17,476 nt of DNA from NCBI GenBank assembly GCA_028699365.1, contig JAQVUQ010000010.1, positions 1 to 17,476 of the forward strand, written 5' to 3'. Positions 8,735 to 15,207 of the stretch are shown piece by piece. The DNA comes from a bacterium. Lineage in GTDB: Bacteria; UBP13; UBA5359. A program made the position numbers and the translations under genes. Below the pieces are notes generated by a model that had not been told where the DNA came from, did no database searches, and was given only the letters and a program-made list of their open reading frames with translations. Position 1 is the first letter of the stretch. Each line of letters begins with the position of its first letter.

Positions 8735-8763
8735 TTGCTTTAGCTCAAATCAATGTTTATTTT
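8735..8763 (+). promoter_or_regulatory. Possible promoter before the propeller-glycosyltransferase pair
   Basis: TTGCTT (8735-8740) and TATTTT (8758-8763) are 17 bases apart in the only AT-rich part of the 98-bp gap. The match is weak and there is no terminator after the hydrolase gene, so read-through is equally possible. Confidence 0.25.
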
Positions 8764-8819
8764 ATCTTCGGTTCGGGTAAAGACAGGTTATGCTCCGGTT
8801 GCCGTAGAAGGCTGAGCCT

Positions 8820-9788
8820 GTGGTGGAAAAGATGACACTCTGCCTGAAACGTTTGCTTAAACGCCAATTCTACAGTCTGGTAGCAGTACAGGATGAATGG
8901 TCTATAGGTGTCTACCACGGTGATTCTCCACTCTCTTTGGCCCCGTGCGGCGGCGTTGATAACCCCGTCTTTACGGCAGCCGGTGTTACGGATATACCGG
9001 CTGCATCTGTTGCCGATCCCTTTGCCGTGCGCAGAGACGACGGCTGGTATCTCTTCTTCGAAGTGGTGAACGCTGATAACGGGAGAGGGTGTATAGGCTA
9101 TGCCTGCAGCTCTGACGGGTCTGACTGGAGATACGGGCGCATAATCCTTAATGAGCCTTTTCATCTCTCTTATCCGTACGTTTTTGAATGGGACGGCGCG
9201 TATTATATGCTGCCTGAGAGCCATGCCGCAAATTCGCTCAGATTATACAAGGCGATGGATTTCCCCGAGCGATGGACGTTTGCAGGCAACTTGAAGGAAG
9301 GACGCTTTGTGGACCCGTGTATATTCCCTTACGACGGCAGATGGTGGATGCTGGCGTCGACGGGGCGAAAGAATAGAGTCGATACTCTCTGTGTCTTTTA
9401 TGCGGACCGGCCGACAGGGCCATGGCAGGAACATCCGAAAAACCCCGTTATCAGCGACGATAGAAGGTTCTGTCGGTGTGGGGGCAGGGTTACCTTTACA
9501 AACGGTTGCATCGTACGCTATGTCCAGGACGATTATCCGACATACGGCTATCAGGTATGGGCTTTTGAGATAACAGAGTTGTCGTTATCCGGGTATGCCG
9601 AAAGGCCCATCGGTCCCAGACCGGTTATCACCGGCAAGGGTAAGGGCTGGAATGCCGAGGGCATGCATAATATCGATCCTCATCGTACCGGTAAAGGGGA
9701 CTGGCTGGCATTTGTAGACGGCTACAGGTTGGTCCGGCGCGGCAGACAAGCTCGCAGCCTGCTGAAGGAGACGGACAATGCCGGATGA
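8820..9788 (+). CDS. GINT1_N-like beta-propeller protein of a polysaccharide locus
   Basis: This protein has 322 residues. The start is taken as GTG 8820, with AGAAGG eight bases upstream and an in-frame TAG at 8805; an ATG at 8832 is an alternative. Repeated blades show aromatic and Asp-rich motifs: VADPFAVRRDDGWYLFFE (64-81), NEPFHLSYPYVFEWDGAYYM (111-130), LPESHAANSLRLYKA (131-145), VDPCIFPYDGRWWMLAS (164-180) and a late GWNAEGMHN. The pattern fits the bacterial relatives of the N-terminal domain of plant glucosamine inositolphosphorylceramide transferase (GINT1_N), a GH43/GH68-like five-bladed propeller. In bacteria such proteins occur in exopolysaccharide clusters; their activity is unproven. 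No signal peptide is seen. The following glycosyltransferase start overlaps this gene's end by 11 bp, implying coupled translation. The family call comes from memory of the motif pattern. Confidence 0.75.
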   Translation: MVEKMTLCLKRLLKRQFYSLVAVQDEWSIGVYHGDSPLSLAPCGGVDNPVFTAAGVTDIPAASVADPFAVRRDDGWYLFFEVVNADNGRGCIGYACSSDGSDWRYGRIILNEPFHLSYPYVFEWDGAYYMLPESHAANSLRLYKAMDFPERWTFAGNLKEGRFVDPCIFPYDGRWWMLASTGRKNRVDTLCVFYADRPTGPWQEHPKNPVISDDRRFCRCGGRVTFTNGCIVRYVQDDYPTYGYQVWAFEITELSLSGYAERPIGPRPVITGKGKGWNAEGMHNIDPHRTGKGDWLAFVDGYRLVRRGRQARSLLKETDNAG

Positions 9789-11046
9789 CAGGATTCTTAT
9801 AGTCAACTTATGTTCGGCCGATTATCCAGGCGGGGTCGAGCGGACTCTGGCATCCATTGCGACCGCTCTTTCAGGCGCCGGGTATAAGGTGGAGTGGTTG
9901 ACCCAGGACCATCTCGTCTCGGGACAAGTCCGCTTGCTTAACACCCTGGCCGGACTGAGACTCAAAGAGCTTGCGATCAATATCATATTTGCACGTGAGT
10001 TGGATCGGCGGGGGGAGTATGCCGCCATCATAACAAACGGCTTTTACGGTACCCATATCAGGAATAAACGCTGTATACATATCTATCACGGCACGGTGGC
10101 CGGTTACCGTAGAGCCGTTTCCGGTTACCTGTCGGTATTCAGTCGCCTGCGCTTGCGATCAATAGAGATACTGGAGCGATTCAGCGGCCGCGGCAAGACC
10201 GTAGTGGCCGTATCCGAATATTGCAGGAAGGAACTGGAGAGATACTATGGACTCCAGGCATCCTGCATCATAGAGAATGCTGTGGACACCTCCTTCTTTA
10301 CTCCTGCTTCCGCGGAGGAGCATAAGGCAAACAAATGCAAACTGTTCGGGTCGGACGCGCCGGTAATTATCTTTGTCGGTCGGGTCGAGTATGCCAAGGG
10401 GGCCGATATTCTCAATGAGATCATTCGTAAGTCGAAGAAGAGGTATAATTTTCTGATATGCGCGGGCGAGTTGGAGGATGCATACAGAATCAGGGATGCG
10501 TCAAATGTGGTTTACATGCTGGGATTGAGTCCGGGAATGATGAGGATGGCGTACCGAGTGGCAGATGTCCTTCTACTGCCCAGCCGGTACGAGGGATACG
10601 GCCTGGCGGTTGCAGAGGCCCTCTCCTCCGGTGTTCCGGTAGTGGGAAGCGAAGTGGGACTGATGGCCGATATCCGCAGGAGTGATCCTGTTATCGGACG
10701 TTATATCCTGGATACGGATGCCGATGTATCGGAATATCTCAGCCGGATCGATGAAGCTGTTGCGGACAGAGAACGACTGTCACTCCTTTCCAGGGAGTAT
10801 ATTCTGCATGCCGATGATCTGGAGTCCTACAGCCGTAGATGGCAGCAGATAGTGCTTGCCTTGAATGAGTCAAATGCGGTTGATGATGGCTCTGAACTTG
10901 CCGTTCTCATCCCGCGGGATGGAGTCCATCTCGCAGATATCAAGAGTGATATTCTGCCCCAGCATATCCGCTATACGTCCTTCGACAAGCTTTCCGATGC
11001 TTCGTTCATACCCACTGGAGGGCACGATATTGATAGTAAAGGATGA
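9778..11046 (+). CDS. GT4-family glycosyltransferase with an unusual antisense-overlapping tail
   Basis: This 422-residue, GT-B-fold enzyme transfers a sugar from an activated donor, probably to a lipid-linked or growing polysaccharide at the cytoplasmic face of the membrane. The N-terminal domain shows SADYPGGVERTLASIA (13-28), the usual acceptor-side glycine loop. FVGRVEYAKGADIL (199-212) opens the donor domain, and RYEGYGLAVAEALSSG (270-285) gives the E272-x7-E280 motif of GT4. AAGGAG sits seven bases before the ATG, which overlaps the propeller gene. The recognisable fold ends near residue 362 (RRWQQIVLAL). Residues 365-422 are encoded on the strand opposite the last 177 bases of the CapK-like gene and look unlike a GT tail. 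TGA triplets in another frame lie exactly at this junction, so a frameshift or lost stop may have extended the frame. Confidence 0.88.
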   Translation: MPDDRILIVNLCSADYPGGVERTLASIATALSGAGYKVEWLTQDHLVSGQVRLLNTLAGLRLKELAINIIFARELDRRGEYAAIITNGFYGTHIRNKRCIHIYHGTVAGYRRAVSGYLSVFSRLRLRSIEILERFSGRGKTVVAVSEYCRKELERYYGLQASCIIENAVDTSFFTPASAEEHKANKCKLFGSDAPVIIFVGRVEYAKGADILNEIIRKSKKRYNFLICAGELEDAYRIRDASNVVYMLGLSPGMMRMAYRVADVLLLPSRYEGYGLAVAEALSSGVPVVGSEVGLMADIRRSDPVIGRYILDTDADVSEYLSRIDEAVADRERLSLLSREYILHADDLESYSRRWQQIVLALNESNAVDDGSELAVLIPRDGVHLADIKSDILPQHIRYTSFDKLSDASFIPTGGHDIDSKG

Positions 11047-12267
11047 GATATCGTTCCTGATAACCTGTGCTGTCAGAACACCCGTCAGGCCGGTCAGTAT
11101 ACGATAGAGGGCGCTGTTGATGCATCCGTTTTCACCGGTGATCATATCCTCGCAACGGGACACGCTCTCCTGCAACGGCGGTAGCGTATCCCGTCCGCAA
11201 GGACAGTTTTTCTCCGCCCAGGCCGCCATATCGCCGCTGCGATAGCGGATGAATATCTGATTGATATTGGCAAATCCGGTAACCACCAGCTCGCCTGTCT
11301 CACCTTTAGCAGCCTGACTGCCATCCGGTCTCAGTATCTCTACCAGGCCGAAATCAGGATTTGTATGAAGGGTGCCGTACTCGCATTCAGTTGCCAGGAC
11401 GCAGTTTTCAGAACTGCCGTATTCCTGAATAACCTTAGTGCCAAAGACACTCTCCATGATGGGACGCATGGACGGTTCCAGCCGTTCTCCACTGGCAATT
11501 ATGGCTTGGGGATTGTGTACTTCCAGTTGGTAATCGTTTATCAATCGTGCCATGAGGTAGTGCCCTGAAGAGTAGCCCATCATGACCGAAGCCTTGAAAT
11601 CGTTCAGTTTATCGACGAACGCTTTTATATTGGCAGGATTGATATGAAAGACCGACAGGTAAAGCTGCTGTTCCCAACGGTTATGTCTCCAGAATGGCGG
11701 GCGGGTGCTGTTAACTGAGACCACCGGGCGTCCGCCTATCACCGTTCTCGGCTGGCGGTAGCTGACGCGGGCCCATTTGAGCGAGCGTGCCTCCCTGGCA
11801 CCTCCGGTGTGCTGATGCATGGCGGCATCCACGTAAATTCTGATACGTTTGCCGGTGGTGCCGCTGGTATAGATATGGAAAAATTTGGCAGGATTGCATC
11901 TAGCCTCTTCCGTAAGCAGTATGTCGGGATTGCCGCGCACTATCTTTTTCTCCAGCAGCGGCAGTTTTTTGAGGTCGTCTACGGTGAAATTATCAATCAT
12001 ATGTGTAGTAATGCCGTACTCATTAAAAATATGATGATAATAAGGTACATGGTCGTAAGCCAGCTTTAATTGCCGGCGCAGCCTCGATTCGACAAACTCC
12101 ATCATTCTATCGGCGGGCCAGGCTTCACGCTCCGTATACTCCCGCTGCGTCTGTTCGAAAATTGATCCGAACCGCTGTCGGGCCTGATACCAGCCCAGGA
12201 GATCGATCGCATGTTGTTGCATACCCATCGGCAGCGACCGGAAAAGCTGATGGAAAGACCCGTTCAT
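10870..12267 (-). CDS. CapK/PaaK-like adenylate-forming enzyme
   Basis: This 465-residue protein belongs to the ANL superfamily, in the phenylacetate-CoA ligase-like branch often annotated CapK in capsule loci. The ATP-binding A3 loop is YTSGTTGKRIRI (133-144), A5 is QEYGSSE (281-287), A7 is YRSGD (342-346) and a CPCGR motif lies at 355-359. The C-terminal subdomain ends with RDENGKFR (452-459), where K457 is the candidate catalytic lysine. Such enzymes activate a carboxylic acid as acyl-AMP or CoA ester; here an acyl decoration of a polysaccharide is plausible, but the substrate is unknown. AAAGGAG precedes the ATG. The gene lies 18 bp behind the flippase on the same strand. Its intact A10 motif lies in the stretch overlapping the convergent glycosyltransferase, so this strand's frame is the authentic one there. 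Confidence 0.87.
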   Translation of the reverse strand: MNGSFHQLFRSLPMGMQQHAIDLLGWYQARQRFGSIFEQTQREYTEREAWPADRMMEFVESRLRRQLKLAYDHVPYYHHIFNEYGITTHMIDNFTVDDLKKLPLLEKKIVRGNPDILLTEEARCNPAKFFHIYTSGTTGKRIRIYVDAAMHQHTGGAREARSLKWARVSYRQPRTVIGGRPVVSVNSTRPPFWRHNRWEQQLYLSVFHINPANIKAFVDKLNDFKASVMMGYSSGHYLMARLINDYQLEVHNPQAIIASGERLEPSMRPIMESVFGTKVIQEYGSSENCVLATECEYGTLHTNPDFGLVEILRPDGSQAAKGETGELVVTGFANINQIFIRYRSGDMAAWAEKNCPCGRDTLPPLQESVSRCEDMITGENGCINSALYRILTGLTGVLTAQVIRNDISSFTINIVPSSGYERSIGKLVEGRIADMLGQNITLDICEMDSIPRDENGKFRAIINRI

Positions 12268-12285
12268 GTATTACTGCTCCTTTCT

Positions 12286-13608
12286 CTATCTCTTTTCATG
12301 CCTGAGTATCGACGTGACTTTTATACGATAATCTGCCAGTATTCTTCGTTCCTTGCCCGATATGAACTCGAAACTCCATTTTAACAGGGATCGGTGCCGG
12401 ACATACCGGGTGATGAGAAATGCGCTGACGGCATACACACTGATGTTGGCGATAGCCGTTCCCAGCGCCCCTCCGCCCCAGGCAAAGGCGGTGTAAAACG
12501 CCAGCCCGCAGATTATGGTAGGCAGCGATACCTTGATAAAGGCGTCCCTGGTGTTTCCCTTAACCAGTATCAGTGATTGGAACGGTCTGGTGGTATTGAG
12601 GAAGATGACGCCGATATTCATGAGAAGGGCATACAGGAAGATGGTGTTGCCGTCACCGTTCGGTAATATGTAGTGCAGAACCGTTTTGCCCAGTAAGAGA
12701 AAGAGAGCGATTTGAAGAAAACTGAGCAACACGCTGTATTTTACCGAGTGGTTGATAAGCACATCCGAATCACCGCTGCCGTATCGCTTGATGAAAACCG
12801 TGACCACGCTGGAGATCAGCGCCGGAACGATAAGGAAAATGCTTGTCAGCTTCAGGGCCACGGTGTAGTTGCCGACATCGTGGTAAGACGCGAATATGCC
12901 CAGAATAAAGGTGTCTATCATCAATATGCTGTCATAGGAGCTTTTGTTAAGGTAGTTCCAGACAGCAAAATTGGAGAAGCCTTCATATATCAGCAAGCGT
13001 ACTTCACGCCAGGGCAGCAGGCGGACCGGAAAGTGTTTGGCAAGCAGGCGTGTCCATATATACATGCCTAAAGATGCATTGATAACCAAAACAGTTGCGT
13101 AGACAAGGAGGCTCGGCCTGTAATATAGCAGAACCAGGGATATGACGGAAAGCAGGCCTAGTACGAGATTTATGGTAAAGATCAGCTTCTGTTTCAGATC
13201 TACCGAGAAGAAGCTTCGCGAAATATCGGTGCCGGCGGTAAGGATAAAGCTGATAGTTTGTCCCAGTATGGCTGTCAGTATCAACATGTTGCCCTTATGG
13301 TAAGACATGAAAATGCCCACTGTGGTTCCCACAACGATCATCGCCAGGCTTTGCAGCAGCCAGAAGTAGAGTGCCGCCGAGAAGTACTCCGACTGCCTGC
13401 CGGAGGAATCGTCGCGGTAGATGATGGTGATAAAGGTGAATTCCAGATAACCGAGGACGGCCATGAAGCCCTCGGCTATCCCGATTATCCCTATGATGTC
13501 CAGGGCCAGCCAGCGGGCCAGCAGGATGAACGTAATCATCCGGAAGACCTTGCTGCTCAGTATATCGGCAAATTTATAAGCGGTGACTTGAAGGATTTCC
13601 TGGTGCAT
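12286..13608 (-). CDS. Polysaccharide flippase, Wzx/PST-like
   Basis: This 440-residue integral membrane protein has about 12-14 hydrophobic helices along its whole length, the size of Wzx/RfbX-type translocases in the MOP superfamily. The N-terminal part, with a helix pair around FADILSSKVFRMITFILLAR (12-31), matches the usual KxxxxxxRllsfl-like entry of the family. These proteins flip undecaprenyl-linked oligosaccharide units to the periplasmic face of the inner membrane. GAGAGAGG lies four bases before the ATG. The CapK-like gene follows 18 bp downstream, so the two form an operon. The neighbouring glycosyltransferase and propeller protein support a surface-polysaccharide role. No polymerase (Wzy) or initiating transferase is in the window, so the cluster is incomplete or these are partner genes for a pathway elsewhere. 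Confidence 0.85.
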   Translation of the reverse strand: MHQEILQVTAYKFADILSSKVFRMITFILLARWLALDIIGIIGIAEGFMAVLGYLEFTFITIIYRDDSSGRQSEYFSAALYFWLLQSLAMIVVGTTVGIFMSYHKGNMLILTAILGQTISFILTAGTDISRSFFSVDLKQKLIFTINLVLGLLSVISLVLLYYRPSLLVYATVLVINASLGMYIWTRLLAKHFPVRLLPWREVRLLIYEGFSNFAVWNYLNKSSYDSILMIDTFILGIFASYHDVGNYTVALKLTSIFLIVPALISSVVTVFIKRYGSGDSDVLINHSVKYSVLLSFLQIALFLLLGKTVLHYILPNGDGNTIFLYALLMNIGVIFLNTTRPFQSLILVKGNTRDAFIKVSLPTIICGLAFYTAFAWGGGALGTAIANISVYAVSAFLITRYVRHRSLLKWSFEFISGKERRILADYRIKVTSILRHEKR

Positions 13609-13639
13609 ACTACCTCTCTCGCCTGCTATGGGGCTCTAA

Positions 13640-13669
13640 TTGAGTGTGCGCATTTTTCATGCCTATAAT
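13640..13669 (+). promoter_or_regulatory. Sigma70-like promoter driving the long leader and orphan gene
   Basis: TTGAGT (13640-13645) and a perfect TATAAT (13664-13669) are separated by 18 bases. Transcription would start near 13676, giving an untranslated or small-ORF leader of about 260 bases before the start of the 170-residue protein gene. It lies in the gap upstream of the divergent flippase gene. Confidence 0.55.
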
Positions 13670-13693
13670 GAATAAAGGATAGAGGAAAAAGGG

Positions 13694-13822
13694 GTGATTG
13701 TGTCGAAATCAGCATTAGGAACATACGTATTGCGCAGGGCCGCAAGCGGTTTAATCAGCCGTAACACGGCATCGCTTGTTCGACCTGGTCGAGGGGAGGT
13801 AGTCCCGGCCCTGCCAATGTAA
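13694..13822 (+). CDS. Possible small basic protein or leader peptide (42 aa)
   Basis: This is a short frame starting with GTG at 13694 (AGAGG eight bases upstream), or with a second GTG at 13700 (AAGGGG five bases upstream), and ending in tandem TAA TAA at 13820-13825. The product would be 42 or 40 residues, rich in Arg, with no hydrophobic segment and no motif I recognise. It sits directly downstream of the predicted promoter and ends about 27 bases before a strong terminator-like stem, the layout of a leader peptide. However, strong RNA base pairing runs through the whole frame, so the region could be a structured RNA that happens to be open. I cannot decide from one sequence. Confidence 0.3.
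   Translation: MIVSKSALGTYVLRRAASGLISRNTASLVRPGRGEVVPALPM
13734..13814 (+). ncRNA. Candidate structured leader RNA (multibranch fold)
   Basis: GCAGGGCC (13734-13741) pairs perfectly with GGCCCTGC (13807-13814), closing a multibranch loop. Inside are CAAGCG (13743-13748) with CGCTTG (13773-13778), which encloses the hairpin GCCGT-AAC-ACGGC (13758-13770). Next comes TCGAC-CTG-GTCGA (13780-13792), then GGG (13793-13795) with CCC (13804-13806). All helices nest without conflict. I compared it from memory with common riboswitches, tRNA, SRP RNA, 6S RNA and RNase P RNA, and matched none. It could be a riboswitch-like sensor for the downstream gene, an independent small RNA, or a dispersed palindromic repeat. 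Confidence 0.35.
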
Positions 13823-13851
13823 TAAATGCCGCCCGTGACGGGTTTGGCGGA

Positions 13852-13878
13852 CAAGGCCCCATTGTTGATGGGGCCTTG
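13852..13878 (+). terminator. Terminator-like stem in the leader (possible attenuator)
   Basis: CAAGGCCCCAT and ATGGGGCCTTG form a perfect 11-bp stem around the loop TGTTG. The following tract, CTTGAGTTT, is only moderately T-rich, so termination may be partial. It is preceded by a second hairpin, CCCG-TGA-CGGG, within 13829-13850. Placed between a promoter and the next ribosome binding site (13924), it could attenuate transcription of the orphan gene or end a small RNA. Confidence 0.5.
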
Positions 13879-13938
13879 CTTGAGTTTACAGTGTGTCAGC
13901 GGCGAAATATCGTTCGCAATGCCGGGAGGCTTTACCAT

Positions 13939-14451
13939 ATGGAAGAGGGAGTATTCTTCAGGAGCTTTGACGAAGTCCTGGAGTTGGATGGGCAACACGA
14001 ACACGAAAGGCCGATTCTGGCCGGCGCTTATGTGGAATGTCAACTTGACGAGCATCCGGATTTGCGGGATCTGATAACGGTTGTCCAGGACGGTATGATA
14101 GTGTATTCCGAAAAATACACCCAGCAGGACATAGAGGAGCACGGGCTTGAGAAGGTCATGGAATGGGTGGATGAAGACAGAAGGGATATGCAGTCTTACG
14201 GACTGGAATGGTGCTACAGGACCATAGTTGCCTATGCCGTCCTTATGGTACCCTTGCCGGAGAATGATACCTTCAGCCGTGTGACCGTATCTTCCGGCGG
14301 AACGCCGCGTCTGGACAGCCGGGACATGAACGATTCCGTATCCGAAGCTATGCAGGTAAATCAGATAACCGAACTCAGGGATATATTGCGTGTACTTAAC
14401 GTTGTCGGCCTCGATCTGATAGGCGGGCATCTCACCCTGGTTAAAGGGTGA
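13939..14451 (+). CDS. Uncharacterised 170-residue acidic protein
   Basis: I do not recognise this protein. The ATG at 13939 is chosen because GGGAGG (13924-13929) sits nine bases upstream; the frame is open further up to 13876, but that part falls next to the terminator-like stem. The product is acidic in its first two thirds (EEGVFF, DELDGQHEHE-type stretches) and has no signal peptide or membrane helix. It has a helical middle rich in Glu/Asp (about 60-95), a short hydrophobic run YRTIVAYAVLMVPLP (about 93-107), and a last third that looks alpha/beta (LRDILRVLNVVGLDLIGG). It is probably cytoplasmic. It is set apart from the flippase operon behind it and the tetR gene after it, so it appears to be a single-gene transcript with a long structured leader. 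Confidence 0.75.
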   Translation: MEEGVFFRSFDEVLELDGQHEHERPILAGAYVECQLDEHPDLRDLITVVQDGMIVYSEKYTQQDIEEHGLEKVMEWVDEDRRDMQSYGLEWCYRTIVAYAVLMVPLPENDTFSRVTVSSGGTPRLDSRDMNDSVSEAMQVNQITELRDILRVLNVVGLDLIGGHLTLVKG

Positions 14452-14455
14452 GGAA

Positions 14456-14485
14456 TGTTATCCTGGTATCAATGCAGTGATAACA
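14456..14485. promoter_or_regulatory. Inverted repeat TGTTATC-N16-GATAACA
   Basis: A 7-bp perfect inverted repeat begins five bases after the stop of the orphan gene and ends 12 bases before the -35 of the regulator promoter. It could be a weak hairpin at the end of the upstream transcript or a protein-binding site; nothing decides this. Confidence 0.25.
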
Positions 14486-14497
14486 CTATGTAAGGCC

Positions 14498-14527
14498 TTT
14501 ACAGGGTGATGCTTTTCGATATATAAT
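14498..14527 (+). promoter_or_regulatory. Promoter of the tetR-type efflux operon
   Basis: TTTACA (14498-14503) and a perfect TATAAT (14522-14527) are 18 bases apart. The predicted start near 14534 lies downstream of the first in-frame ATG (14526), which supports the later start codon at 14568. A small palindrome, TGTAA-GGCCT-TTACA (14489-14503), overlaps the -35 and may be a second control site. Confidence 0.7.
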
Positions 14528-14548
14528 GAGTGAGTGCTCACTTATTAT
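14523..14548. promoter_or_regulatory. TetR-type operator overlapping the -10
   Basis: A 26-bp palindrome has arms ATAATGAGTGAG and CTCACTTATTAT around a central TG, with 11 of 12 pairs matching. The GAGTGAG/CTCACT core is typical of TetR-family autoregulatory sites. It covers the -10 and the predicted start point, so a bound repressor would block initiation. The adjacent TetR-type regulator is the natural ligand. Confidence 0.75.
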
Positions 14549-14567
14549 GCGGGAAGGATGTGCGGTC

Positions 14568-15197
14568 ATGTCTATAGCTAAACCCCGGGGTGCGGGGAAG
14601 AGGCTCACTCGGGCGGAGCGCCGGGAACAGATCATGGAAACGGCAGTTAAGCTCTTTGCCCGGCAGGGATTTGAGCGGACTACTACACGGGAAATTGCCG
14701 CCGAAGCTGGAATTTCAGAAGGGACTATTTACAGGTATTTCGAAAGCAAACGCGATATCCTGTTCGGTTTTCTGGAGACAGTGGCAGTAGAAAGCCTTGA
14801 TACGCTGATAAGCTCTCTGGCCGGAAGCGATGAGACCCAGGCAATAAATGCCTTTTTTGAAAACCGTCTGGAAATAGGAGCGCACCGCCGCGACCTGATG
14901 AAAGTTGTGATCGGCGAGGCCCTGTTCAATCAGGAATTTGCCGGGGAATTCTATTCCAGAATGGTGGTACCGGTCACGGCTGTGCTGGAGAAGTTTCTGG
15001 CCGATAAAATTGCTGCCGGCCGTTTCAGGCAGATGGATACGACTGTGGCTGCCAGGACGCTTATCGGCTATTTTCTCGTTTTTAATCTTTTCGGAAGTGA
15101 ATTCTCAGGCGTGACGGATTCTTTGTCGAGGCTTGAATTGTCGGAAAAACTATCCGCTCTCTTTCTCGACGGTGTCCGGGCTGTGCCGCAGACATGA
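14568..15197 (+). CDS. TetR/AcrR-family repressor of the efflux operon (CecR-like position)
   Basis: This protein has 209 residues. ATG 14568 has GGAAGGA nine bases upstream; an earlier in-frame ATG at 14526 falls inside the operator and before the predicted transcript start. The N-terminal helix-turn-helix is clear: RREQIMETAVKLFARQGFER (18-37) then TTTREIAAEAGISEGTIYRY (38-57) and FESKRDILF (58-66). The all-helical C-terminal half is where the inducer would bind. A strong palindrome lies over its own -10, suggesting autorepression. The next genes encode a YbhG-like membrane-fusion protein 10 bp downstream and a YbhF-like ATPase. This is the gene order of E. coli cecR-ybhGFSR, where CecR controls sensitivity to some antibiotics. 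Orthology to CecR is inferred from the order, not from sequence details. Confidence 0.9.
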   Translation: MSIAKPRGAGKRLTRAERREQIMETAVKLFARQGFERTTTREIAAEAGISEGTIYRYFESKRDILFGFLETVAVESLDTLISSLAGSDETQAINAFFENRLEIGAHRRDLMKVVIGEALFNQEFAGEFYSRMVVPVTAVLEKFLADKIAAGRFRQMDTTVAARTLIGYFLVFNLFGSEFSGVTDSLSRLELSEKLSALFLDGVRAVPQT

Positions 15198-15207
15198 GGA
15201 GGAGTCA

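Noticed and set aside
13734-13814. tRNA or SRP RNA in the structured leader
   Set aside because: The arms suggest a cloverleaf at first sight, with a GTTCGA string, but arm lengths, anticodon loop and acceptor end do not fit on either strand, and the SRP GGAAG core is absent.
13663-14430. 255-codon open frame on the - strand over the orphan gene and its leader
   Set aside because: It is antisense to a frame with a good ribosome binding site and start, spans the structured leader and terminator stem, and has a composition typical of shadow translation.
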